The position numbers and the translations under genes are program-made. From NCBI RefSeq assembly GCF_938045775.1, contig NZ_CALIBH010000179.1:1-43599 (forward strand): a stretch of 43,599 nt of DNA, in the 5' to 3' direction. This document shows, piece by piece, positions 18,993 to 27,225 of this stretch; the stretch's first letter is position 1, and the number at the start of each line of letters is the position of its first letter. A model generated the notes under the pieces. The model did no database searches, was not told where the DNA came from, and saw only the letters and a list, made by a program, of their open reading frames with translations. This DNA is from an uncultured Campylobacter sp. GTDB taxonomy: Bacteria; Campylobacterota; Campylobacteria; Campylobacterales; Campylobacteraceae.

Positions 18993-20388
18993 AAAATTTA
19001 TTAAGACAATATCTTTATATGCTATTTTCTTAATGATTGAAAAAATTTTATCGGTACTATTTTTTTCATATATTGCTCACACTTTAAGCATGAATGATAT
19101 GGGTGAATATGGACTGTACATGACTATATATGTATTTTTATCTTTTCTACTATCGCTAGAATTTAAATCCGGATACGCAAGATATTACTACGAATATTCT
19201 ACAGAAGAATCCAGATATAAATTATTTTGCGGCATCGTTAATGTTACATTTCTTTCTCATGTAATTATGGGTATATTGTTATTGTGTATTATAAATTATT
19301 TTAATTTATTGAGTTGGAAAATTTTTATTGCTTTGTCTATTTTGTCATTTTCTGATAGCCTGATATATCTTATACAGTATCAAAAAAGGTTGGAAGAAAA
19401 GGATATGCAATATGGAGTAATTATAATTAGTAAGATACTCTTAACAATTATATTTTATTTTATTATAAAAAATTACGATATAGGGGGTAGTGCGATCAAT
19501 ATAATATATGCTATGTTGTTTTCTAGTACAATTGTCTCCCTGGTTAGTTATTTTAGCTTTTTTATTAAAGGTTGGCTATTTAGCGTAAATTATCACATCA
19601 TAAAAAATTCCTTTTTATTTTCCATAAAAATTGCGCCCGGTATTGTCGGGTCATACCTATCATCATTAAGCCCACAATTTATCATTGATAAAGTTTTTTT
19701 AAATAGAGAATTTAATGGAATTTTTTCGGTTTATCAAAAAATCGCATCAACTATTTATATTATGTTTGATCCGCTTTATATAGTTTTTTCTCAGAGAGTC
19801 CTTAAATTTTATAAGGAAAAGAATTTTATTGGAATCTACAAGATGATGCTTAATATAATTTTTAACGGATATGGATTTATGATGTGCATTTTTATTTTAG
19901 GCTCATATTATGTCGTATATATATTTGCCGGAGAGAAATATATAGAGTATCAACACTTCTTATTCGTATTTTTATTCAGCGGATATTGCACATTGATTTC
20001 GAGAATTCTTGAATTAAATATCCAGATTTCTGAGAAAAATCATTATTTTTCTTATTTAGAGATATTCGTAGGAGTGTTAAGCGTATCTTCTCTTTTGCTT
20101 TGTGCATATTATTTTGATTTTTACTTCTTTATATATTGTATAGTGGTTATTTCATTTTTTAGATTCGTTGTATATATGATAGTTTCCAAAAAAATATATC
20201 CAAAATTATTTTTAGGGTATTTTTATTATTTGTTATTTTTATTCTTTCCTAGTATAATTTATATCTTTAAAATATTTGACTTGCTATCGGAAGTTTTACT
20301 ATTTCTATTAACTCTAATTTTTTATAGCTGGTTAGCTATCAGGGCAATTAAAGAATATAAAAGCTGTCCGCGCATAGGGGAAGCATAA
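18985..20388 (+). CDS. Wzx-like lipid-linked glycan flippase
   Basis: 467-residue, almost wholly hydrophobic protein with about 12-14 membrane segments, typical in size and layout of MOP-superfamily polysaccharide flippases. The N-terminus shows LFFSYIAHTLSMNDMGEYGL, the usual 'ls..eyG' element of the family, and an IAPGIVGSYLSSLSPQFIID segment fits the central region. It would move undecaprenyl-pyrophosphate-linked repeat units from cytoplasm to periplasm, implying a Wzx/Wzy-type route. The start overlaps the methyltransferase by eight bases; the TAA shares its last A with the heparinase ATG. Confidence 0.88.
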   Translation: MLKKFIKTISLYAIFLMIEKILSVLFFSYIAHTLSMNDMGEYGLYMTIYVFLSFLLSLEFKSGYARYYYEYSTEESRYKLFCGIVNVTFLSHVIMGILLLCIINYFNLLSWKIFIALSILSFSDSLIYLIQYQKRLEEKDMQYGVIIISKILLTIIFYFIIKNYDIGGSAINIIYAMLFSSTIVSLVSYFSFFIKGWLFSVNYHIIKNSFLFSIKIAPGIVGSYLSSLSPQFIIDKVFLNREFNGIFSVYQKIASTIYIMFDPLYIVFSQRVLKFYKEKNFIGIYKMMLNIIFNGYGFMMCIFILGSYYVVYIFAGEKYIEYQHFLFVFLFSGYCTLISRILELNIQISEKNHYFSYLEIFVGVLSVSSLLLCAYYFDFYFFIYCIVVISFFRFVVYMIVSKKIYPKLFLGYFYYLLFLFFPSIIYIFKIFDLLSEVLLFLLTLIFYSWLAIRAIKEYKSCPRIGEA

Positions 20389-22472
20389 TGTTATATTATT
20401 TAAAGCGTCTCTATTCTACTCCGTTTCGCATAGTTTTAATAAAGTTATTTAATAAAATAACTGTTTTTTTAAATAACTTTATTAATCGCTGCATTGATTT
20501 TATAAATAAAAATACTCACATAAATTTTAACATTCCGATCATAAAAAATAGCTACATAAATATAAAAGAGCTCGACCTGTCAAATATCGATCCGGATGTC
20601 GCAAAATATCTATCCAAAATGTACATTGAGCATAAATTTGATCTGCTCGGTAGTGGGTGGGTAAAAAATAGCTATGATAGCGCGGCGCTCGGGCTTGAGG
20701 GTTATAAGTACGATATGAATGTCACCGCGCCCACGAGCGCGCCTAAGGGCTGCGAGCCGATTGATTGGCAAAAGGATTTTAAAAGCGGCTTTCGCTGGAG
20801 CGAAAAAAAATGGTACAAAGATCAGCGCATAGCCCATAAGCCCGGCAGCGATATAAAGGTGCCGTGGGAGCTTGCGAGGTTTCAGCACTTGCCGCAGCTT
20901 GCTATTTTTACGATAGTGGATCCGAGCTTAAAAGAGCCAAATTTAAAGGAATTTAAAAACCAAATTTTAGATTTTATTCACAATAATCCGCCTCGAATGG
21001 GCGTAAATTGGACCTGTACGATGGACGTGGGCATCAGGGTCGCTAATATGCTGGCGGCTTACGATATGTTTTGCCAGATGGATGAGAGTGGGATTTTAGA
21101 TCAAAATTTCAAACAGACCTTTTCAAATAGCGTCTACGAGCACGCGCTTCACATCGTAAATAATCTGGAGTATTCACCTCAACTAACGTCAAATCACTAT
21201 CTAAGCGACATCGTGGGCTTGCTGTTTGCGTGCGCGTATTTGGGTGGCGGCGGCGAGATAGACGCGTGGCTGGCGTTTGCCGTGCAAGAAGTAATCGGCG
21301 AAATGAAAAAGGAATTTTACGAAGACGGCGGAAATTTTGAGAGCTCTACGAGTTACCACCGCCTAAGCGGCGAGCTAATGGCGTATGCGACGGCTCTGAT
21401 ACTGGGTTTAAAAAGAGAAAAAATTTTATCGCTAAAAAATTATGATGCAAAGCTTTGGCGCAAAAAGCCAAAACTCATGCCGCCAAACGAGCAGGAATTT
21501 AAAATTTTAAACGGACAAATATCGCTGCCGCAGTGGTTCGTGGACAGACTGTACAAAATCGGCAGGTTTACCGCAGACATCACGAAGCCAAACGGCGAAG
21601 TGCCGCAGTTCGGCGATAACGACAGCGGCAGGTTTTTTAAATTTAGCCCAAACGGCGAGTTTTTGAGTAATGAACAAGCCGCGCGAAAATATCTAAATTT
21701 AAGCGGCTCCCAGGGCGGGGGCGAGCCGTTTTGGGATGAAAATATCTTAAACCACTCCACGCTAATTAGCTGCATGGGCGGGATTTTTGACGATGAGATA
21801 TTTAAAAACGATATCTGCTTTGAGCGGAGTTTTACGAGAGCTCTTGCAGGGCGCACGCTGCAAATAGGAGATAAAACATACAAAAGCCAGGTCGCTTCGG
21901 GCGTGAAATTTGGCGAACTGCCGCACCGAAAAAGCATGAAATTTAAAATTTCAAATTCGCAAGAGATCAAAAATCTATTTTATCCGGACAGCGGAATTTT
22001 TATCTTCAAATCTAGCAAATTTTACCTCGCCGTCTGCGCTACGCCGCTTGGGCAAAGGGGTCACGGCGGACATACGCACAACGATAAGCTGAGCTACGAG
22101 CTGTGGGTAGACGGGCTGGATATAGCAAGAGATCCCGGTACCTATCTTTATACGCCGCTTCCAGATAGGAGAAATGAATTTAGAAGCGTCAAAGCGCACA
22201 ATGTGCCGATTATAGGCGATTTGGAACAAAATAGTTGGGGTGAGGGGGCGATAGGACTATTTGGAATGTTTGCGGAATGCAGATGCGAGGTGGCGGATTT
22301 TGGAGAAAATTTTATAAGTCTCGCTGCAGAATATAAAGGCGTAAAAATTATTAGAAAATTTGAGATAAAAGAGGACAAATTGGAGATTATCGATATGGCA
22401 AACAAGGAATTTTATTATAGTAAATTTGAGTTATATTCAAATGGGTATGGGAAGTTGATGAAAAATGTCTAA
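20388..22472 (+). CDS. Heparinase II/III-family protein
   Basis: 694-residue protein with the family's helical toroid followed by a beta-sandwich. Motifs include GVNWTCTMDVGIRVANML, LTSNHYLSDIVGLLF, FESSTSYHRLSGELM, QFGDNDSGRFF, GHGGHTHNDKLSYELW and RDPGTYLYTP, covering the usual catalytic Asn/His/Tyr region. Relatives are uronate-glycan lyases, but in a synthesis cluster without an export signal a different role is possible, such as epimerase- or lyase-like processing or editing. No signal peptide is seen. The first ~170 bases are AT-rich like the upstream block, then composition shifts sharply to GC-rich, so a recombination boundary may lie inside the gene. AGGGGA precedes the ATG. Confidence 0.87.
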   Translation: MLYYLKRLYSTPFRIVLIKLFNKITVFLNNFINRCIDFINKNTHINFNIPIIKNSYINIKELDLSNIDPDVAKYLSKMYIEHKFDLLGSGWVKNSYDSAALGLEGYKYDMNVTAPTSAPKGCEPIDWQKDFKSGFRWSEKKWYKDQRIAHKPGSDIKVPWELARFQHLPQLAIFTIVDPSLKEPNLKEFKNQILDFIHNNPPRMGVNWTCTMDVGIRVANMLAAYDMFCQMDESGILDQNFKQTFSNSVYEHALHIVNNLEYSPQLTSNHYLSDIVGLLFACAYLGGGGEIDAWLAFAVQEVIGEMKKEFYEDGGNFESSTSYHRLSGELMAYATALILGLKREKILSLKNYDAKLWRKKPKLMPPNEQEFKILNGQISLPQWFVDRLYKIGRFTADITKPNGEVPQFGDNDSGRFFKFSPNGEFLSNEQAARKYLNLSGSQGGGEPFWDENILNHSTLISCMGGIFDDEIFKNDICFERSFTRALAGRTLQIGDKTYKSQVASGVKFGELPHRKSMKFKISNSQEIKNLFYPDSGIFIFKSSKFYLAVCATPLGQRGHGGHTHNDKLSYELWVDGLDIARDPGTYLYTPLPDRRNEFRSVKAHNVPIIGDLEQNSWGEGAIGLFGMFAECRCEVADFGENFISLAAEYKGVKIIRKFEIKEDKLEIIDMANKEFYYSKFELYSNGYGKLMKNV

Positions 22473-23589
22473 AAAAATACTATGGTGCGGAAATTCTTAT
22501 TATGGATCTCCATTTAAGGTAGGTTGTAATTATTATAGTGAATTACTGGCTAAGGAGGGAAACAAGGTTTTATTTATCGCGCCGCCCATTTCCCCCTTTC
22601 ATAATAAGATCAACGAAGCCACTAGGTTGGCTCAGTCAAAAAAAGGCGTGCATGAAATTTGTGAAAACTATTTTATATATACCCCATTTGCACTTATTCC
22701 GCCGTTTAAAAAGCTGCCGTCCCAATTTTATTGGTTTATAAAAATATGGTATATTTTTACCTTACCGAATTTTAAAAATATGCTTAAAAATTATAATTTC
22801 TTAAATGTAGATATTTTAGTGATAGATAATTTCGTATTTCTGCCCTTAATAAACATCATAAAATATAAGAAGCTGATTGTTAGGGTTACCGATAATCTTA
22901 GCGGCTTTGGTGTAGGAGCAGCAGCTATCAAGGCAGAGGAGTATCTAATAAAAAAAGCAGATAAAGTGATATATACATCATCAAACCTTAAAAACTATAT
23001 AGAAAAATTTAATAAAAATTGCCTCTATCTGCCAAACGGAGTTGATTTTAATAAATTTCAAAAAGAATACGATAAACCGGATTTTTTTTACACAATTACA
23101 AAACCGGTTGCTATTTATGTGGGCGCTATAGAAAGCTGGTTTGACTTCGGTCTATTAGATTATATCGCCGAAGAGCTAAAAGATGTGCATTTTTTAGTAA
23201 TTGGAGCTATAAAATTCAAACCCGACAATTTTGATCAAATACGATCTAGAGAAAATATTACGTTTTACGGCAAGGTTGATAATGATTTGATTGCCTCTTT
23301 TTTGCAATTTTCAGATGTCGGTATAATCCCGTTTAGACTGGATATGGATTTGGTTCATTCTATAAGCCCTCTAAAACTATATGAATATTCTGCGGCTGGG
23401 CTTCATGCGGTAGCAACTAAATGGCAAGAGTTAGAGCAGCTTGACAGTCCTGCTTTATTGGCGAGTTCAAAAGAGGACTTTGTAAGATATATAAAAAAAT
23501 CTCTAGATTTAAGTAAAAGCGACAAGACTGAAATTTTAAATTTTGCCAAGGATAATGATTGGAGAGAAAAGATACGACATATCATTTAA
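22465..23589 (+). CDS. Glycosyltransferase, TuaH-like GT-B
   Basis: 374-residue glycosyltransferase. The N-terminus (KKILWCGNSYYGSPFKVG, then KVLFIAPPISPFH) resembles TuaH-type family members; then VRVTDNLSGFG, LPNGVDFNKFQKEY (typical 'pNGvd' element) and IAVYVGAIESWFDF-like sandwich start; IIPFRLDMDLVHSISPLKLY EYSAAG corresponds to the C-terminal nucleotide-sugar site. Cytoplasmic, probably membrane-peripheral. It overlaps the heparinase gene by eight bases and is followed by a 65-base gap with promoter-like sequence. Donor sugar unknown. Confidence 0.82.
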   Translation: MSKKILWCGNSYYGSPFKVGCNYYSELLAKEGNKVLFIAPPISPFHNKINEATRLAQSKKGVHEICENYFIYTPFALIPPFKKLPSQFYWFIKIWYIFTLPNFKNMLKNYNFLNVDILVIDNFVFLPLINIIKYKKLIVRVTDNLSGFGVGAAAIKAEEYLIKKADKVIYTSSNLKNYIEKFNKNCLYLPNGVDFNKFQKEYDKPDFFYTITKPVAIYVGAIESWFDFGLLDYIAEELKDVHFLVIGAIKFKPDNFDQIRSRENITFYGKVDNDLIASFLQFSDVGIIPFRLDMDLVHSISPLKLYEYSAAGLHAVATKWQELEQLDSPALLASSKEDFVRYIKKSLDLSKSDKTEILNFAKDNDWREKIRHII

Positions 23590-23596
23590 AATTAGA

Positions 23597-23614
23597 TATA
23601 ATTTCATTTATAAT
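23597..23614 (+). promoter_or_regulatory. Two overlapping -10-like hexamers before 23655 gene
   Basis: TATAAT occurs at 23597-23602 and again at 23609-23614 in the 65-base gap between glycosyltransferase genes, one of the only non-overlapping junctions in the locus. This suggests a secondary promoter driving the mannose-related genes. No clear -35 is needed for Campylobacter sigma-70 promoters. Confidence 0.4.
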
Positions 23615-23654
23615 ATTTTTAAATTTAAACGATGAGGCGAAACGAAAGTAATAA

Positions 23655-24746
23655 ATGCAGTATAAAAAGTTAGTAATTGATTTTCGTATGCATAAGGCAT
23701 CTGGTATAGGTACATATGTCAAATCACTACTGCCTTTTTTAGTGGAAAAATTTGAGGTTATTCTGCTTGGTAGTAGAGCTGAGATACAGGATTATGCGTG
23801 GAGCAAAGGCGTTAAAATTTTAGAATGTAAATCCAAAATTTATTCTATAAAAGAGCAGCTTGAGCTGCCTTTAAAAATTCCTAAATGCGATATCTTTTGG
23901 TCTCCGCATTACAATATTCCAATTCTACCAATAAGAGCTAAATTTAGAGCAGTTACTATCCATGATGCATTTCATTTGGCCTTTTATGATACGCTAAATT
24001 TTATGCAGAAAATATATGCAAAAACGATTTTTAATCAAGCACTAAGCAGAAGCGATATAGTTCTTAGCGTTTCAAATTTTTCGCGGAACGAGATATTAAA
24101 ATATACTAAAACCGATAAAAATATTTTCGTTGTGCCAAATGCGATAGACGAGAGGCGCTTTAATCGCCATTGCGATTCAAACGCCTTAGAAGTGGTGGCA
24201 AAGGACTATGGTCTTCCTGAGGATTTCGTTTTGTTTGTAGGAAATGTCAAACCGCATAAGAATTTAAAGAATTTATTATTTGCATTAGAAAAGATGGATT
24301 TAAATTTAGTCATAGTAGGGAAAAAGGATGGCTTTATAACGGGCGATAGCATTATTTCTGAGATTATTCGGAGAAAAAATCTAAGTAATCGTATATTTTT
24401 TACGGGCTATGTTAAAGACGCAGATATCGCTGCTATCTATAATTTGGCGAAATTATTTGTGTTTCCGTCGTTATACGAGGGGTTTGGTATTCCGCCGCTT
24501 GAGGCGCAAGCGTGCGGTTGTCCGGTCGTTTGCTCAGATGCGGCAAGCCTACCTGAAGCTTTCGGAGACAGCGTCGTGTATTTTGATCCATACAGCGTGG
24601 AAGATATGAGGGATAAAATTCAAATGGTTTTGAATGACGAAAATTTACAAAACGAGCTTCGCGCTAAAGGTTTTGAAAATGTAAAAAGATTTAGCTGGGA
24701 GCGCTCGGCTAAGCAGATTATCGAAATAATGGAGAATTTGCAATGA
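23655..24746 (+). CDS. GT4 glycosyltransferase (mannosyl/rhamnosyl type)
   Basis: 363-residue GT-B enzyme similar in layout to WbpY/WbpZ-type mannosyl- or rhamnosyltransferases. Seen: VIDFRMHKASGIGTYVKSLL, TIHDAFHLAFYDTLNF, SRSDIVLSVSNFSRNEILK, VVPNAIDERRF, FVLFVGNVKPHKNLKNLL, and FPSLYEGFGIPPLEAQACGC, the donor-binding E-x7-E segment. Proximity to manC makes GDP-mannose or a derivative a plausible donor. The ribosome binding site is weak. The stop overlaps the next ATG by ATGA, so it is coupled to the next glycosyltransferase. Confidence 0.87.
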   Translation: MQYKKLVIDFRMHKASGIGTYVKSLLPFLVEKFEVILLGSRAEIQDYAWSKGVKILECKSKIYSIKEQLELPLKIPKCDIFWSPHYNIPILPIRAKFRAVTIHDAFHLAFYDTLNFMQKIYAKTIFNQALSRSDIVLSVSNFSRNEILKYTKTDKNIFVVPNAIDERRFNRHCDSNALEVVAKDYGLPEDFVLFVGNVKPHKNLKNLLFALEKMDLNLVIVGKKDGFITGDSIISEIIRRKNLSNRIFFTGYVKDADIAAIYNLAKLFVFPSLYEGFGIPPLEAQACGCPVVCSDAASLPEAFGDSVVYFDPYSVEDMRDKIQMVLNDENLQNELRAKGFENVKRFSWERSAKQIIEIMENLQ

Positions 24747-25867
24747 AAAAAGCCCTTATCCACGACTGGTTCAGCACCTATGCTGGTGCGGAGAAATGCG
24801 TCGAGAGTTTTACCAATATATGGGATGATTTTGAAATTTACAGCCTCATCGACTTTTTAAGCGGCACCGACCGGGATAAAATTTTAAAAGGCAAGCACGC
24901 TCACACGAGTTTTATCCAAAAACTTCCTTTTGCAAAGGACAAATACCGCAACTACCTGCCGCTATTTCCGCTTGCGATCGAGCAGTTTGATCTAAGCGGC
25001 TACGACGTCGTGCTATCCAGCTCGCATGCCGTCGCAAAGGGGGTACTGACGCATTCAAATCAGCTTCACATCGCTTATGTACACACGCCGATCCGCTATG
25101 CGTGGGATCTGTATTATCAGTACTTGCGCGAAAGCGGGCTAGATCGCGGTCTAAAGGGTATGCTGGCGAAGTATTTTTTACATAAAATTCGCCTTTGGGA
25201 CGCGAGCACCGCAAACCGCGTAGATCACTACGTCGCAAACAGCCGCTACATCGCGCGCCGTATCAAAAAAACCTACGGCAAGCCTAGCGACGTCATCTAT
25301 CCGCCCGTGGACGTGGATAAATTTACTCTGCGCGAAGCCAAAGAGGAGTTTTACCTCACCGCCTCGCGCATGGTTCCGTATAAAAAGATAGATCTCATCG
25401 TCGAGGCATTTTCGCAGACGGATAAAAAGCTGCTCGTTATCGGCGACGGGCCTGATATGGCAAAAATAAAATCAAAAGCGGGCAAAAATGTCGAGCTTCT
25501 GGGCTTTGCGAGCGATGAAACGATGGCGGATCTAATGGGGCGGGCAAAGGCGTTTGTTTTTGCCGCCGAGGAGGACTTCGGCATTACGCCGGTGGAGGCG
25601 CAGGCATGCGGTACGCCGGTGATCTGCTTTGGGCGCGGCGGCGCTCGCGAGACGGTGATTGACGGCGAGAGCGGGCTTTATTTTATGGAGCAAAACGCAA
25701 AGGAGCTGCTCGCCGCCGTAGCTAAATTTGAGCAAAATTATGATAAATTTGAGCCTGTAAAAATAAGAGAAAATTCTTTAAAATTTTCGCGCGCGCGCTT
25801 TGAGGCCGAGATCAAAAGCTACGTCGAGAAAAAATATGAGGAATTTAAGGACGGCCTAAATGACTAA
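24743..25867 (+). CDS. GT4 glycosyltransferase (WbaZ-like)
   Basis: 374-residue GT4 enzyme. The N-terminus ALIHDWFSTYAGAEKCVESF, then SSHAVAKGVLTHSN, YVHTPIRYAWDLYYQYL, VANSRYIARRIKKTYG, VIYPPVDVDKF, and C-terminal FAAEEDFGITPVEAQACGTP form the WbaZ-type pattern often found immediately before manC. A mannose-transferring role is an inference from that linkage. Composition has returned to typical GC-richer Campylobacter coding DNA. GGAG precedes the ATG; the 3' end overlaps manC by eight bases. Confidence 0.88.
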   Translation: MKKALIHDWFSTYAGAEKCVESFTNIWDDFEIYSLIDFLSGTDRDKILKGKHAHTSFIQKLPFAKDKYRNYLPLFPLAIEQFDLSGYDVVLSSSHAVAKGVLTHSNQLHIAYVHTPIRYAWDLYYQYLRESGLDRGLKGMLAKYFLHKIRLWDASTANRVDHYVANSRYIARRIKKTYGKPSDVIYPPVDVDKFTLREAKEEFYLTASRMVPYKKIDLIVEAFSQTDKKLLVIGDGPDMAKIKSKAGKNVELLGFASDETMADLMGRAKAFVFAAEEDFGITPVEAQACGTPVICFGRGGARETVIDGESGLYFMEQNAKELLAAVAKFEQNYDKFEPVKIRENSLKFSRARFEAEIKSYVEKKYEEFKDGLND

Positions 25868-27224
25868 TATAATCCTAAGCGGGGGCAGCGGCACGAGGCT
25901 GTGGCCCATCAGCCGCACGCTTATGCCAAAGCAGTTCGTGCGCCTCTTTGACGATCGCTCGCTTTTTATGATGAGCTACGAGCGAAACTCCCCGCTATGC
26001 GAGCGCACGCTCGTCGTCTCGAACGAACAGCAGTATTTTTTGGCGCTTGATCAGCTTGAGGCCCTGGGCGCGCACGGCGTAAAATTTTTGCTCGAGCCCG
26101 TCGGCAGAAACACGGCTCCTGCGATCGCGCTTGCGTGTTTGAGCTTAAAGGCCGAGGAGGTCGTTTTCGTAACGCCGAGCGATCATCTAATTAGAGATGA
26201 GGCAGCGTATAAAAACAGCGTCTTGCGCGCACGCGAGCTTGCGAAACAGGGGTTTTTGGTAACGTTCGGTATCAAGCCCGCGGATGCAAATACGGGTTAT
26301 GGCTATATCGAAGCTAGCGGCGAGGACGTGTTGAAATTTCACGAAAAACCTGAGCTTGCGGTAGCGCAAAGCTACATAGCGGCGGGGAATTTTTACTGGA
26401 ACAGCGGCATGTTTATGTTCAAAGCGGGCGTATTTTTAGACGAACTAAAGGCGCAGAGCCCTGAAATTTATGAAGCCTGCGTTCGCGCGCACGAAAATTC
26501 TAACGCTGAAAATCCGATTAGAATTAAGCCCGAAGATATGCAAAAAATTCCGGCAGATAGCATCGACTACGCGGTTATGGAGCGCACGAGCCTTGCTAAA
26601 GTCGTGCCCGCAGACATCGGCTGGAGCGATCTGGGAAGCTTCGATAGTTTAGACGCCGAGCTGCCTAAAGATGCGAACGGCAACACCACAAGCGAGCAAA
26701 ATATCACTCTAAATTCCAAAAACAATCTCATCATCGGCTCGGGCCGCACGATAGCCACCATAGACGTCGAGGATCTCGCTATCGTCGATACTAAAGACGC
26801 TCTGCTCGTATGTAAAAAAGGCTCTACCCAAAAGGTAAAGCAGGTGGTGGAGCAGCTGAGGGATAGCGATCTAGCGCGCGTGCACGTAACGACGCACCGT
26901 CCGTGGGGTAGCTACACGGTGCTCGAAGATGAGCGCGGCTACAAGATCAAGCGTATCGTCGTTAAGCCCGGCAAGCGACTATCGCTGCAGAAGCACTATC
27001 ATCGCAACGAGCACTGGATCGTCGTTAGCGGCACTGCGACCGTGACTGTGGGCGAGCGGAATTTCTTGCTGCGCGAGAATGAATCGACGTTCATTAGGAT
27101 GGGCGAGGTCCACCGCCTCGCAAACGAGGGCAAAATCCCCGTCGTGCTAATCGAAGCTCAAGTCGGCAGCTACACCGGCGAGGACGATATCGTGCGTCTG
27201 CAAGATGATTTTAATAGGAGCTAG
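25860..27224 (+). CDS. manC: Mannose-1-phosphate guanylyltransferase / mannose-6-phosphate isomerase
   Basis: Makes GDP-mannose; the type II enzyme carries both activities. 454 residues. The N-terminal nucleotidyltransferase shows LSGGSGTRLWPISRTLMPKQ, FVTPSDHLIRDE, FHEKPELAVAQ and NSGMFMFKAGVF; the C-terminal cupin shows HRPWGSYTVLEDERGYKIK and LSLQKHYHRNEHWIVVSGTA with metal-binding histidines. No gmd, rmd or manB is seen nearby, so mannose itself may be incorporated, or further enzymes lie elsewhere. AAGGA sits eight bases before the ATG. One base separates its stop from the sugar phosphotransferase start. Confidence 0.95.
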   Translation: MTNIILSGGSGTRLWPISRTLMPKQFVRLFDDRSLFMMSYERNSPLCERTLVVSNEQQYFLALDQLEALGAHGVKFLLEPVGRNTAPAIALACLSLKAEEVVFVTPSDHLIRDEAAYKNSVLRARELAKQGFLVTFGIKPADANTGYGYIEASGEDVLKFHEKPELAVAQSYIAAGNFYWNSGMFMFKAGVFLDELKAQSPEIYEACVRAHENSNAENPIRIKPEDMQKIPADSIDYAVMERTSLAKVVPADIGWSDLGSFDSLDAELPKDANGNTTSEQNITLNSKNNLIIGSGRTIATIDVEDLAIVDTKDALLVCKKGSTQKVKQVVEQLRDSDLARVHVTTHRPWGSYTVLEDERGYKIKRIVVKPGKRLSLQKHYHRNEHWIVVSGTATVTVGERNFLLRENESTFIRMGEVHRLANEGKIPVVLIEAQVGSYTGEDDIVRLQDDFNRS

Positions 27225-27225
27225 G

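Noticed and set aside
21440..21970. 176-codon minus-strand frame inside the heparinase gene
   Set aside because: Antisense to conserved heparinase motifs.
24912..25238. 108-codon minus-strand frame inside the WbaZ-like gene
   Set aside because: Antisense to conserved GT4 motifs; biased Arg/Ser composition.
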